Program-made: the position numbers and the translations under genes
Assembly (NCBI RefSeq): GCF_018294505.1
Contig: NC_057797.1
Span: forward strand, 123,695,116 to 123,759,115
Source: Triticum aestivum
Taxonomy: Eukaryota > Streptophyta > Magnoliopsida > Poales > Poaceae
DNA length: 64,000 nucleotides
Direction: 5' to 3'
Shown: piece after piece, positions 34,216-46,700 of the stretch
Position numbering within the stretch: position 1 is the stretch's first letter
How the letters are laid out: each line of letters begins with the position of its first letter
Notes under the pieces: model-generated
Told to the model about the DNA's origin: nothing
Seen by the model: the letters and a program-made list of their open reading frames with translations, nothing else
Databases searched by the model: none

Positions 34216-36283
34216 ATGGCGCGTATATATTGTTTTGAATAAGTGAAATACTGAAATCCCCCAGTGAGCTGCTCGACGACGAGTGCTTACAGTGGGTTTC
34301 CCAAAGATGCGCTGAACTCGCTTTCCCCTTTCTAGTTTCCTTCTGAACCTTTGGTGAAAACGTATGTATTTCCATTATGAAAAGTAATGGAAAAGGATTA
34401 TGCCTGGTTCAAAAAAAAGTGAAATACTGAAATCAAGAATGAATCCTTGTATTCAAATACCGAAAGCTTAACAATACTACAAACGAAGATTTGGGGCAAA
34501 GGGCCATTCAGAAGTTTTATACTGTATCAGGAAGATGGCCACTTGAGCTGATGCGTGTCCTTGCGGGAGAAAGTGGTATGTATGCGCAATGACACGTTGA
34601 AGAGGTGAGTGGAAGATGTTGCGGTCACTTCTTTTGTGGTGTTGCGCGTCGTGGCTCCCATGCCATGCCGCCGGGAACGTTGCCGTCCGTGCGGTCGCTT
34701 TTGCTGATTGGCAATCAATTATACTGATACAGTTGCTCGCATGCGTGTGCAGAGTGCTCCTTCATTTTTTCTGGCTGGTTTCATCATGGCCACAGTACGT
34801 AGTAACTTCCAATTCCCTGCCGTTCTCCTTGGAAAGAGGTCCAAAGGGATCCAAAGATGCTTCAGGAACAGGCACTAATTTTGATGCAGTCAGTTTTTCG
34901 AGTTGTTTATGACGCAGAAACTTCACATGAAATCAAATAATTCGTTATCTTTCTTTTCTTTTGCAGGGATGGAATGGAACCATTTGTTTGCTCTGACTTT
35001 TCCGTAAAAGTAGGCGCATGTTGTTCTCAGCGTGATTGCACCGTGCCATGATGATGGAGCATGATTACAGTATCCTTCCCGAGCATCGCTTTTCTTCCTT
35101 TTCAACATTTTTTTATCCTCGCCTTTCTTTTACATGAATATTCGCCTTTTCTGTCCAAGTGTCTAGCGTCCAGTGCTATCCGGTTAGGCGAATAATTTGG
35201 CTGCTGACCGCAGCTTCTCCGTGACATCGGGCGTCGTAACAGGTGGCCAAACCTTAGCATGTCACAAAACACTACGCTGCGCCCATAACCTCGTCGTTTT
35301 CGCGAGCTGTTTTCGAGCTGAGACGGACGGCTTCTCGTCGCATCGGTCAGTAATACGTACTGTAGGTACCAAGTGCATTACTATGTGGCAACTAAACAAA
35401 CGTGTAACTGTCTCTGCTGGCCGACATGCGTATAGTTTAGCAGCAACGTGGACGTTTTTTACGTTATGCAGCACTGTTCTTCGGAGTGGCTACGTCTGCC
35501 GAGAAAAAGAAGAGGCGGTGCTAGAGATTTCATTTCGCTCCTGGCGGTGGTGGCATAGTAGTATTATTTAGTTCTCTATATGCTTCGTCAGCAAGTTCAA
35601 GTTGGTTGCTTAACCGAATGGTCGGGGAATCGGCTGTTTGACGTCGCCTGCGCGATTTGGTTGCACCTGACCTGTTAATTGTTCGGGCAGGCCAACGAAC
35701 TGCGGCGCTGAAGCAAAGGAAAAATAACAGGGCCCGTCCAACTCAACTCCGATTGTTGGGTGTACCTCCGGACTGTGATCCTGGATGGCTTGTGCGTGAT
35801 CCTAACCACCCTCGCCTTGGCTTTGGGACAGAGTGGTCGGAGAAGTTTGTTTGTTGTAGCAGACGAGGGGGAAGAAGAATGACCAAGTTAGACCACCAAC
35901 CAACCAAGAACCACACTGACGCCAAGAACAGTGAAGGAAAGCGAAAGCAGTCTGCTTCATGCCAATCTCTCTCTAGGAGACTAGGACTGTACCCACACAG
36001 AGACAGAGGTGGGCATGAGCAGTTAATTCGGTTAGCCAACTCCAGGATCAAGGAGCAACTAACGGGTGAAGAAGGCCGGCGACTGCGTACCAAATCGCAC
36101 GCCCTTTTTCAGTGGTTGCGCCGAGACGACGGGTCGTGTTGATTCAAGAGTGCCCAAACACTCCCGTAAAAAAAACGAGTGCCCGAACACCGGTGCCACA
36201 ATCCACCAAAAGTCTTGTGTGTCTGTGCCGCGCACTGTTTCTTTTGGAGAGGAGGTCACGGCGAGCTTCGTTTTGCATGCGGA

Positions 36284-36290
36284 TATATAA
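36284..36290 (+). promoter_or_regulatory. TATA-like box upstream of tRNA-Leu
   Basis: ATATATAAAG lies about 30 bp before the tRNA 5' end. Plant Pol III tRNA genes often carry such a TATA-like box. Confidence 0.4.
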
Positions 36291-36316
36291 AGTAGAAATG
36301 GAAAGAAAGAACGGCT

Positions 36317-36352
36317 GATCGGATGGCCGAGTTGGTCTAAGGCGCCAGATTA

Positions 36353-36389
<37 letters not shown>

Positions 36390-36397
36390 TCCGGTCA
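36317..36397 (+). tRNA. tRNA-Leu (anticodon AAG)
   Basis: The sequence folds as a class II tRNA. The acceptor stem GATCGGA pairs with TCCGGTC (one G-T pair) and the discriminator is A397. The D-arm holds GGCCGAGTTGGTCTAAGGC, the anticodon stem CCAGA/TCTGG encloses the loop TTAAGGC, and the anticodon AAG is at 36352-36354. A variable arm (TCCGAAAGGGC) and a T-arm GTGGGTTCAAATCCCAC follow. Internal A and B boxes are intact. No intron is present, and CCA is not encoded, as usual in eukaryotes. Confidence 0.93.
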
Positions 36398-36402
36398 ATT
36401 TC

Positions 36403-36408
36403 TTTTTT
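36403..36408 (+). terminator. Pol III terminator after tRNA-Leu
   Basis: A run of six T starts 6 bp after the tRNA 3' end, long enough to stop RNA polymerase III. Confidence 0.7.
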
Positions 36409-36635
36409 GACGTTTTTCAGCCAAAAAAAGAGAGAGATCCAGGTGCTAAAAAAACCATGTCGATGTGATTCTCGATACAAGAGTAAAAAATAAACTCATT
36501 ATAACTTTTCTCTAAAAAATTTGTTTAACCCATAATCATTTATACGAATCACCTGTTTTGGCTAACTAATATTTAAAAATCATTTTTGATTTTATTCAAC
36601 TAACTCTCATGAATCTCCTTTAATGTTTTTTTCTC

Positions 36636-36702
36636 AACATGATTTTTGGTATCCCCTAAAAAACATGATTTTTGGTATCCCCTAAAAAACATGATTTTTG
36701 GT
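36636..36702. repeat. 26-bp unit repeated 2.6 times
   Basis: AACATGATTTTTGGTATCCC plus CTAAAA repeats at 36636 and 36662, and partly at 36688, with no differences in the shared part. Confidence 0.85.
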
Positions 36703-36840
36703 GCGATGCACTGTTTGTACGAAGACCATGGATTTCGCTCCAAATCATCTAAAAGAATATAGAAGTTCAACTCACAAAAATGAACCAAGAATGAGCCAAC
36801 ATGTATTTGGCGCAAAATCGATAAGAGAACCAAATGCTAA

Positions 36841-37127
36841 GGGCATGTACAGTGGTTAATAAGACAATGCTATATTAAACATTGCATGCAATTTAGAGAT
36901 GACAATAAAATAATGTCTACAATGGGTTATCTCTTAGCTTCATCTTTAATAATTAGCAATTCCTAAAAGGTGGTGAGACATATGCGCTAAGAGGTCATCT
37001 TTTCTTTGAGAGGCTAAAAGATCATCTCTTAAATAAGACAAGACAAATCTTTTCTTATGATTTCTCTCTCCCTCATCTCAGTATTATCATGTGTCTCACT
37101 CGTAAGATAGTATCGTTGTACATGCCC
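36841..37127. mobile_element. Tourist-type MITE (287 bp) with TAA duplication
   Basis: The left end GGGCATGTACAGTGG mirrors the right end GTTGTACATGCCC. TAA flanks both sides (36838-36840, 37128-37130), as for PIF/Harbinger MITEs. The interior is AT-rich and non-coding. Confidence 0.85.
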
Positions 37128-37269
37128 TAAGAAGTGCCCTGAGTGTCAGGGTGACTCTGCCTAGAGGGGAGCAAAAAAGAAACTCAGTAAAAAAAATCCA
37201 CGAAAAGCTTGTGATCTGTTCATCTCCAATCAAGGTTACAACTGCTCTGCATATCATACTGTACGGAAT

Positions 37270-37687
37270 TTGGCTTAGCGGATAATTATTCATACAAATC
37301 ACCCGAGTTTCGGGTTGTTTGGATAACGAATATTTAGGGAACTTGTTTCGCTAGAATTTGTTTAGCAGCATAATGAACTAGCATCTTGTTTGGTTTTATC
37401 TAACTATAACTCGAGGATATTTAATACTAGTTCCAAACTCAAAGGTCAAGTTTTACAACTAATCATGGTTACATACAACAAGTTTAAAAGAAATTCCAAC
37501 TCCAAGTAAGATTTTGTATGACGTGTTCCTGATAGATTTATGCTCAAAACTGGTTTTTCCAAAAGATCATATTAATACAAGTTCTGTTAAAACCAATTAC
37601 TATTGTTCTCTATTAAAAAAACTAAACACTACAAGAATTATCAAAACAACGCCCCATAGTGAGCCCACAGGGGCGCAATTATGGACA
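37270..37687. repeat. Left copy of a direct duplication
   Basis: It shares with 38834-39357 the succession GGCTTAGC, CATACNAATCACCCGAG, GATAACGAATATTTAGGGAA, CATCTTGTTTGGTTT, TACAACAAGTTTAA and a common end GGGGCGCAATTA. A poor third relative starts near 36525. Function unknown. Confidence 0.75.
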
Positions 37688-37798
37688 GCTCGTTGTTCTT
37701 GCTCTCCCAAACAGCTAATAAGCTCCCTCAAGTTAGGACTTTGTGCAAATTATAAAATAAAATAAATAGCAGCACTGAGTGGCAAACTAAAAAAAATA

Positions 37799-38511
37799 CT
37801 CCCTCCGTCACAGTTTAGAAGGCACAGTTAAATTTGTGTGCGCTTCCATAATAGACAAGGTTTAGGGCGCATTGCATTTCTATACTATCTATATATTTAA
37901 TAGTGTATGAGTTTTGAATGATAGCAAAGCATCAATCTTAGCCGTTGGTTTCCTATATCTAACGGTTGGGACTTGAAGGATTCGCAATGAACAGTATCCG
38001 CGGCTGCTTCTAATGGGTTCTGGAACCATCGCCTCACACTTCCAGGTACCATCGCCTCACACTTCCAGGTTTCCTTGCCAAGTATGGGGTGGGAATAGAA
38101 ATAGAAGTAAATAATTTATGGGGTCCATCACGTACTGTACATCTTTATTTCCTTTCTTTGGAAATTTCTAGATGTCTCTAGACCACAGGAGTTGTAACAT
38201 AACAATTACAAATTTTCTGTTAATTCATTTCTGCATGTGTACATCGACAATATTTCTTTTGCTCTGAATTCGTTGCAAAATATTATATACCTTTTTTTTC
38301 TTTACTAGAATCATCGGGATAGTATTGTTAAGACGTGCATTGCACGTGTATACATACTAGTATTTCTAGCAGCTAATTAGTACTCCGATATACTATTTCT
38401 ATATGCATGCGTAGTGCGAATGCTATTTTTTAGCCAATCTCACAACCAATAGATAATCATCTAGGTCCCAGAAAATTTCCAAGCGTGTCTTCTAAACCGT
38501 GACGGAGGGAG
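37799..38511. mobile_element. Mariner/Stowaway-like element, 713 bp
   Basis: The ends CTCCCTCCGTCACAGTTTAG and its inverted partner ending CCGTGACGGAGGGAG are near-perfect for about 28 bp. TA dinucleotides flank both ends. It is unusually long for a Stowaway MITE because of the insertion at 37879-38360. Confidence 0.8.
37879..38360 (+). mobile_element. Probable non-autonomous Helitron
   Basis: It starts TCTATACTATCTATATATTT and ends in CTAG (38357-38360) followed by T. A short palindrome ACGTGCATTGCACGT (333-347 of the 38-kb block) sits 9 bp before the end, the layout of a Helitron 3' terminus. The preceding base is T rather than the expected A, so the 5' end is uncertain. No helicase gene is present. 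Confidence 0.5.
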
Positions 38512-38833
38512 TACTTCTAACTCCCCTCAAGTAAAGGCTTCGAACAAGACAAACAACATCAGCAAACGTCATTACTTTCAATAGAACATGTTCTGCACAT
38601 TGTGCTCATCAGACTGTGGCTAGAAGGGTCCAAAAAAACACAATAGAATTACAGCCACTATAAAGACTGTGCTCTAAATTTTTTTCAAACCGGCCTCAGC
38701 GTCAAGCGATGCACACGGCCAAATGCTCTATTGTATTTTTTTTTTGCATGAAAATGCTTTATTGTGTTTTATGGCCAAAATTTGACACGAAATACAAAGA
38801 GAACCAATAAATCAGGACGAAGGTACTAAAAAA

Positions 38834-39357
38834 CTGGCTTAGCCGACAACCATTCATACGAATCACCCGAGTGACAGGGTTGTTTTGATAACGAATATTT
38901 AGGGAACCATTTTGTTTGGATTGGTTTATCAGCGTAACAACCACATCTTGTTTGGTTTCATCTAACTAATTCGAGGATATCTAACACTAATTCCTGAAAT
39001 CTTAAAAGTCAAGTTTTGGGGAATATACTAGCATTTGTTATTCAATAAACACAAGTGTGCTATCATCAACAACCTTATTCCTACGTATTAGGCAGATGTG
39101 TTTTCTCTTTGTACCCCCATGTGTGCAAATACAACCAATCATACTTAACCTACAACAAGTTTAAGTCATTCCGAGTCCAAGCAAGATTTTTGTAAATGCA
39201 TTCCTGCCATATTTGTTTTTAAAATTGTTTTTTTCATATAATCATATCAGTATTTTTTTTGTTAAAACTGATTGTTATTACTCTTCATCAAAACAACCAC
39301 TATATGCATTACAAACACAGTGCCCCATGGTGAGCCAATAGGGGCGCAATTACAGAC
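38834..39357. repeat. Right copy of the direct duplication
   Basis: It matches 37270-37687 in the same direction and carries about 110 bp of extra sequence (about 39020-39135) not in the left copy. The two copies bracket the Mariner-like element. Confidence 0.75.
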
Positions 39358-39805
39358 GGTTGGAGGAGATGCTTAGTCGTATGTCCCTAAGTTCGCCTTT
39401 GGACGAACCTCTAAAACATATATAATGCGTACATGCATACATGTAATAAATATATTTAGATCATTTAAACATGATTGGTGTCCAATCAAACCTACTTACC
39501 TTTTATATTGGGTCACTTTGAGATGAGGAAATTCTGCCGCAATTCTCATCCCGATGTTCTTAACCAACTTCTGATCATGCCAAAAATAAGACACCAAACA
39601 TGAGGTGAGTTATCTTAATACAGTAAGGAGGAAATAATAATGAAAATTGAGGTTCAGTTTTACCTTATTGCAAACATTCGGTAGTGCACCGAAACACAGA
39701 ACTTGTGTTTTTCACGGTAGCATCTTTGATCTCTTTGACAACCTCTTTGAGACACTATGTGTCTTGTTGTGCAAGTAATAAATCATATGTGATAATAGGG
39801 TACGT
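39358..39805. other. Spacer before Copia B
   Basis: No gene or repeat is recognised here. The sequence is AT-rich. Confidence 0.4.
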
Positions 39806-42068
39806 GATTCAGACAGACTTAAGCATCGCTATGGTTGAGAAGTTCTCATCGTAGCCAACTCCTTGAACTTGTCGAAAACTTTTTGCAACAAGTCGAGCTT
39901 TGTAGACAGTAACATTACCGTCAACATCAGTCTTCTTCTTAAAAATCCATTTATTCTCTATGGCTTGCCGATCACCGGACAAGTCAACCAAAGTCCACAC
40001 TTTGTTCTCATACATGGATCCCATCTCAGATTTCATGGCCTCAAGCCATTTAGTGGAATCTGGGCTCATCATCGCTTCCTCATAGTTCGTAGGTTCGTCA
40101 TGGTCAAGTAACATGACCTCCAGAACAAGATTACCGTACCACTCGGGTGCGGACCGTACTCTGGTTGACCTACGAGGTTTGGTAGTAACTTGATCTGAAC
40201 TTTCATGACCATCATCATTAGCTTCCTCACTGATTGGTGTAGGAATCACTGGAACTGATTTCTGTGATGAACTACTTTCCAATTCGGGAGAAGGTATAAT
40301 TACCTCATCAAGTTCTACTTTCCTCAGACTCACTTCTTTCGAGAGAAACTCCTTCTCTAGAAAGGATCCATTCTTAGCAACGAATATCTTGCCTTTGGAT
40401 CTATGATAGAAGGTGTACCCAACAGTCTCCTTTGGGTATCTATGAAGACACATTTCTTCGATTTGGATTCGAGCTTATCAGGTTGAAGCTTTTTCACATA
40501 AGCATCGCAATCCAAACTTTAAGAAACAACGGCTTAGGTTTCTTGCCAAACCACACTTCATATGGTGTCGTCTCAACGGATTGAGATGGTGCCCTATTTA
40601 ACGTGAATGCAGCCGTCTCTAAAGCATAACCCCAAAATGATAGCGGTAAATAAGTAAGAGACATCATAGATCGCATCATATCTAATAAAGTATAGTTACG
40701 ACGTTCGGACACACCATTACGCTGTGGTGTTCCAGGTGGCGTGAGTTGCGAAACTATTCCACATAGTTTCAAATGAAGACCAAACTCATAACTCAAATAT
40801 TCACCTCCACGATCAGATCGTAGAAACTTTATTTTCTTGTTATGATGATTTTCCACTTCACTCTAAAATTCTTTGAACTTTTCAAATGTTTCAGACTTAT
40901 GTTTCATGAAGTAGATATACCCATATCTGCTCAAATCATTTGTGAAGGTCAGAAAATAACGATACCCGCCTCGAGCCTCAACACTCATCGGAACACATAC
41001 ATCAGTATGTATTATTTTCAATAAGTCAGTTGCTCGCTCTATTATTCCGGAGAACAGAGTTTTAGTCATCTTGCCCATGAGGCATGGTTTGCAAGCATCA
41101 AGTGATTCATAATTAAGTGATTCCAAAAGCCCATCAGCATGGAGTTTCTTCATGCACTTTACACCAATATGACCTAAATGGCGGTGCTACAAATAAGTTG
41201 CACTATCATTATTAACCTTGCATCTTTTGGCTTCAATATTATGAATATGTGTATCACTACTATTGAGATTCATCAAAATAGACCACTCATCAAGGGTGCA
41301 TGGCCATAAAAGATATTACTCATATAAATAGAACAACCATTATTCTCTGATTTAAATGAATAACCGTCTCGCATTAAACAAGATCCAGATATAATGTCCA
41401 TGCTCAACGCTGGCACCAAATAACAATTATTTAGGTCTAAAACTAATCCCGACGGTAGATGTAGAGGTAGCGTGCCGACAGCGATCACATCGACTTTGGA
41501 ACCATTTCCCACGTGCATCGTCACCTCGTCCTTAGCCAATCTTTGTTTAATCCGTAGCCCCTGTTTCAAGTTGCAAATGTGAGCAAGAGAACCCGTATCA
41601 AATACCCAGGTGCTACTATGAGCATTAGTAAGGTACACATCAATAACATGTATATCAAATATACCTTTCACTTTGCCATCCTTCTTATCCGCCAAATACT
41701 TGGGGCAGTTCCACTTCCAGTGACCAGTCCCTTTGCAGTAGAAGCACTCATTTTCAGGCTTTGGTCCAGACTTGGGCTTCTTCACTTGAGCAGAAATTTA
41801 CTTGTCGTTCTTCTTGAAGTTCCCCTTCTTCCCTTTGCCATTTTTCTTGAAACTAGTGGTCTTGTTAACCATCAACACTTGATGCTCCTTCTTTTTTTTC
41901 TACCCCCGCAACCTTTAGCATCGCAAAGAGCTTGGGAATTGTCTTATCCATCCCTTGCATATTATAGTTCATCACGAAGCTTTTGTAGCTTGGTTGCACT
42001 GATTGAAGAACTCTGTCAATGACACTATCATCAGGAAGATTAACTCCCAGTTGAGTCAAGTGGTTGTG
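39806..42068 (-). pseudogene. Copia fragment B (same family as A and D)
   Basis: Minus-strand fragments run from part of gag (41865-42059) through zinc knuckle and protease with intact DTGS (41273-41785), GAG-pre-integrase and integrase (40863-41153), integrase (40494-40856) and the first part of reverse transcriptase (39809-40453). The RT/RNase H end and 3' LTR are missing on the left. On the right the gag frame is cut at 42068 exactly where element C begins. Frameshifts separate the pieces. The rest of gag and the 5' LTR should continue beyond element C, outside the window. Confidence 0.85.
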
Positions 42069-43707
42069 TGTGACGCCCGGATAATTAGACCATAGTAATT
42101 CCCTGCTAATTATGCCACATCACCTCTGTCACTGTAGTTAATCTCGGGTTAGTTCAAAAACCGATTCAAATTCAAAATTGAATTAAAGGCAAACAACAAA
42201 ATTTTTCAAACTTTAAAACTAAAATGTCCGAGTTGTGCCAAGTAATGTAACGTTAGTTGTGGTGAAGAAACCCCACTTTTATAAAATGTTTTAATACTCT
42301 AAAATGATTAAAACGGTAGTTGAAACGATCGAATAAGTGCCTTTGATATTTTATAAAATGATAAACTATTTTATTTTGAGGTAAAACATTTTAGGGTAGT
42401 GGGTTATTTTGAAACAATATCTTTGGGAGCTATTGTCATATTTTACTGAACTGAAAATAGAGTGTAACTAAAATAAAACAGAAATGAATAAATAAAAGGA
42501 AAAGAATAAATAAAAAAGGACAAAGGAAATTAAAAGCCCTCACCCCTCGCTAGGCCTCGGCCCAGCCGGCCACTGGGCTAGCCAGGCCGGCCCAGCCGGC
42601 GCCTCACTCCCCACCTCCATATCCCCACTCCGTGGGAACCCTAACCCGTAACCTCCACCCACTACCCCCACTACCCCCTCTCTCCCCTGTTTTCGTCTGG
42701 ATCGGATCGGGCACCAGGGCCAACCCCGACGCTCGTCCCTGCGTTCCCGTCGCCGATCCTGCCACCTCGCCGACCTCCTCCGCGACTCCTCCTCGCCGGA
42801 CGCCATCCCCGTCGTCCTCCCCCACGTCATCGTCATCCCCGACATCCTCCCTGCGCCCCACTGCTCAGTCCCCTACTACTACCTCGTGAGCCCCCCTTCT
42901 CTTCTGCCGTGCACCGGGCGCGCCCATGGCCGCGCGCACATGCGCACGCCACCCGCGCCCCACTCCGGCCCTGGACCTCCCTCACCCGTCTCCACTTGCC
43001 TGCCCGCACCTGTCGCATCATGGCCTTGTTCGGCCGCCGTCCCTGCTGCTTGGCTTCGCCTACTGCCGCGCACGCATGCCCGAGCCCCTCATACTCACCA
43101 CGCCCCACTCGACCACAGCCCCGCTCGGCCCCGCTTGCTGAGCCGCTCCGCGTGGCCCCGCTACTCGCCCGCCGCCCTGCAGCGCTCACCGTCGCCCTAG
43201 CTCACCCCCCGCATCGCCCGCTCCACGCCGGTCGCCCCGTGACCTTGTCACCCCTCGCCATCCCTCACTTCAACCCGCGCGCGAGCCCCTGTCCTACGCC
43301 CGCCGTTTCCGCGCGCAGCCGCCGCCACTCGCGCACCTGCGTCCTCGCCGCTGCTCGCCCGTGCCGCTCACGCCTTGCTTCGTACCCGCACGTTGCCACG
43401 GCTCCCGCTCCGCTGCTGTCGTGCCGCCCCGGCCTCTTCTCCCTCCCGCGGCGCCGTCCCCCTGCTGCTAGTGCGCCGCCGCGCCCTGGCTCCCCTGCGG
43501 TGGCTCCTCTGCCGCCCGCAGGCTCGCTCATCACCGGACCCGCACTCCGCCTCTCCACGCCGGCCAACCACCGCGATCGCCCTGGCCACTGGCCTCGCCG
43601 CATCCATGGCGGGCGGCCCCCCTGGCGACCTGGATGCAGGCTGGCGCTCGTCGCCTGCACCACCCGATCCGTTATGGTCCCCTGGCCTAATGACATATGG
43701 GGGCCTA

Positions 43708-46700
43708 TGTAACACCCACGATGCGGCTATATCTCCCACGTGTCGAAGCACGACTTAGAGGCATAACCGCGTTGTAAGCAATGTCGCAAGTGAGGTAATC
43801 TTCACACAACCCATCTAATACATAAGGGAAAGAGATACATAGTTGGCTTACAATCGCCACTTCACACAATACATGAATAAAGCATTACATCATCCAGATA
43901 CAAGCAAGGTCCAATTACGGAACCAAAATAAAAGAAGACTACCCCAAATGCTACAGATCCCCGATCGTCCCAACTGGGCTCCACTACTGATCAACTGGAA
44001 ACGCAACAACATAACGAACACGATCTTCATCGAGCTCCTCCTTGAGCTCGGTTGCGTCACCTGCACGGCATCATCGGCACCTCCAAGCTGGTTTTGGAAG
44101 TAACCTATGAGTCACGGGGACTCAGCAATCTCACACCCTCGCGATCAAGACTATTTAAGCTTATAGGAAGGGTAAAAGGTATGAGGTGGAGCTGCAGCAA
44201 GTGACTAGCATATTTGGTGGCTAACATACGCAAAAGAGAGTGAGAAGAGAAGGCAAAGCACGTTCGAGAAATCTATGATCAAGAAGAGATCCTAGAACAA
44301 CCTACGTCAAGCATAACTCCAACACCGTGTTCACTTCCCGGACACCGCCGAAAAGAGACCATCACGGTAACACACGCGGTTGATGCATTTTAATTAAGAG
44401 AAGTTTCAGGTTTTCTACAACCGGACATTAACAAATTCCCATCTGCCCATAACCGCGGGCACGGCTTTTGAAAGTTCAAAACCCTGCAGGGGTGTCCCAA
44501 CTTAGCCCATCACAAGCTCTCACGGTCAACGAAGAATATTCCTTCTCCCGACCCGATCAGGCTCGGAATCCCGGTTACAAGACATTTCGACAATGGTAAA
44601 ACAAGACCAGCAAAGTCACCCGAATGTGCCGACAAATCCCGATAGGAGCTGCACATATCTCGTTCTCAGGGCACACCGGATTGTCCAAGGTTCTGGTAGG
44701 CCAGCCCAGAGTTGCCCCTGGTGGCCACCGGCAGCTGACAGGTTGGACCAACACTCAGAGGAGCACTGGCCCGGGGTTTAAACAAAGATGACCCTTGGGC
44801 AGGCCTACCCAAGGGAAAGAAAAGGCTAGGTGGCAAATGGTAAAACCAATGTTGGGCCTTGCTGGGGGAGTTTTATTCAAGGCGAACTGTCAAGGGGTTC
44901 CCATTATAACCCAACCGTGTAAGGAATGCAAAATCCGGGAACATAACACCGATATGACGGAAACTAGGGCGGCAAGAGTGGAACAAAACACTAGGCATAA
45001 GGCCGAGCCTTCCACCCTTTACCAAGTATATAGATGCATTAATTAAATAAGAGATATTGTGATATCCCAACAAAATATCCATGTTCCAACATGGAACAAA
45101 CTCCAATCTTCACCTGCAACTAACAACGCTATAAGAGGGGCTGAGCAAAGCGGTAACATAGCCAAACAACGGTTTGCTAGGACAAGGTGGGTTAGAGGCT
45201 TGACATGGCAATATGGGAGGCATGATAAGCAAGTGGTAGGTATCGCAGCATAGGCATAGCAAAAGAGCGAGCAACTAGCAAGCAAAGATAGATAGTGATT
45301 TTGAGGGTATGGTCATCTTGCCTGAAATCCTGCAAGGAAGAAGAACGAGTCCATGAAGAAGACAAACAGACGTAGCCAACGTATCCTCACAAACGCAACG
45401 TTACCGGATTACCGAGAAGAAGTCCACCGGAAAGAAAGCAAACAACATAGTAAACAACCAACACATGAATATGGCATGATGCACAATCAAGTATGATGCA
45501 TGTCCGGTTTAATGAAGCATGGCATGGCAAAGTGCACAAACAATCCTACAAATTAAGTGGAGCACAATATGCAACTCCGTTGCATATTGACGAAACACCA
45601 CGTGACTTATTTAGTTCGATCTTGTTTATGTACCCAACAATATTAAATGTTGTTAAACATGGCAAGAGGGTGAAGCAAAGTTAAACTACCTATCTAGTCA
45701 AGTTTAAATGAGGCCAGAAGCAACGAACAACAATTCTGGTAAATCCTCATATGCATATATTAGGTTTGGTACTGTTATGCCCTAAACCATATTTTATAGT
45801 TGTTAAACATGCAAAGTGAGGCCACCATGTTAAACTAGGCATTTTCTACCCCATTTACATATGAAGATTATTAAATTTGGAGCTACGGTTAAATAGTTAT
45901 GAATTAAATCATTTTAGCAAATTTAAACAACCAACATATTAAACATTTTAAACATGGATGAAAATGACATATTATGAAGCTAGATGAATTTCTAAGCATG
46001 TTTCTTATAAAGTTTGTTTTAATCCGATGCACGGTTGTGAAGGTATTAAATGCATGAAGTTTAGGGGCTCTTCTGAAAAACTGCAGTCTCAGGAAATAAA
46101 CAAAAATATGCAGAGCCTAAAAAAACCTATTCCGGCCAAAACTGGCAGGCCGGCCCAACAGGTAAAAAAACAAAAGGGGAAACGCTGGGGTGTGGCCTCA
46201 CCCATGGGCCAGGCCCGGAACTGTGGAGAGGAGGAGGTAGGCCGGGACACTGGGCCTTGGGGAGGCGCTGGCCTCACACGCATAGGAGGCATGCCGCATC
46301 TAGCGCTGCTCGTTGGGCCTAGAGGAGGAACGTGGCCCATGTGCGGGGTCAACGCGGTCGAGCGGGACAAGCTCGGTCTCGTTCGCGTGCAGAAGCAGGG
46401 GAGGCAGCGCATGATAAAGAGATGAAGGCGACGCGGCAGGAGCTCCGGCGAGGCGGTCTCGACGGGGACCGATCGGAACGGGACTGGGGCGGCGGGATCC
46501 GGCGGATCTGGGCACGGGGATGGAGTTCCGATGGACTTGGGCGGCAAAGAGGTGCTGCAGATATTCCTGGCGCTCCACGGGAAGACGCAGGTGAGGAAAC
46601 TTGGCGGAGCGGTACGCCTTGGAGCAGATCGAGCGCGACCATGGCGTCGGGGTCCTTCATGGTTCCTGGTCAGAGAGAGAGATCAGAGAAGAGAGAAGGA

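Larger units (their letters stand above)
33428..36316. other. Intergenic, SRF promoter side
   Basis: It holds the SRF leader and promoter, the 264-bp duplication at 33702-34215, and otherwise unique-looking sequence with no supported gene. Open frames at 35197-35571 and 35657-36142 show no recognisable domain. Confidence 0.5.

Noticed and set aside
35657..36142. 161-codon plus-strand frame
   Set aside because: There is no recognisable domain or splice support, and the composition is not codon-like.
38834..39357. Duplicate of 37270-37687 as an LTR pair
   Set aside because: No TG...CA ends, primer site or polypurine tract is seen, and the bracketed DNA is explained by DNA transposons.
42909..43712. 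267-codon plus-strand open frame and many overlapping frames
   Set aside because: It lies in the GC-rich part of the LTR of element C, is Pro/Ala/Arg-rich in every frame, recurs decayed at 55164-55696, and shows no domain.
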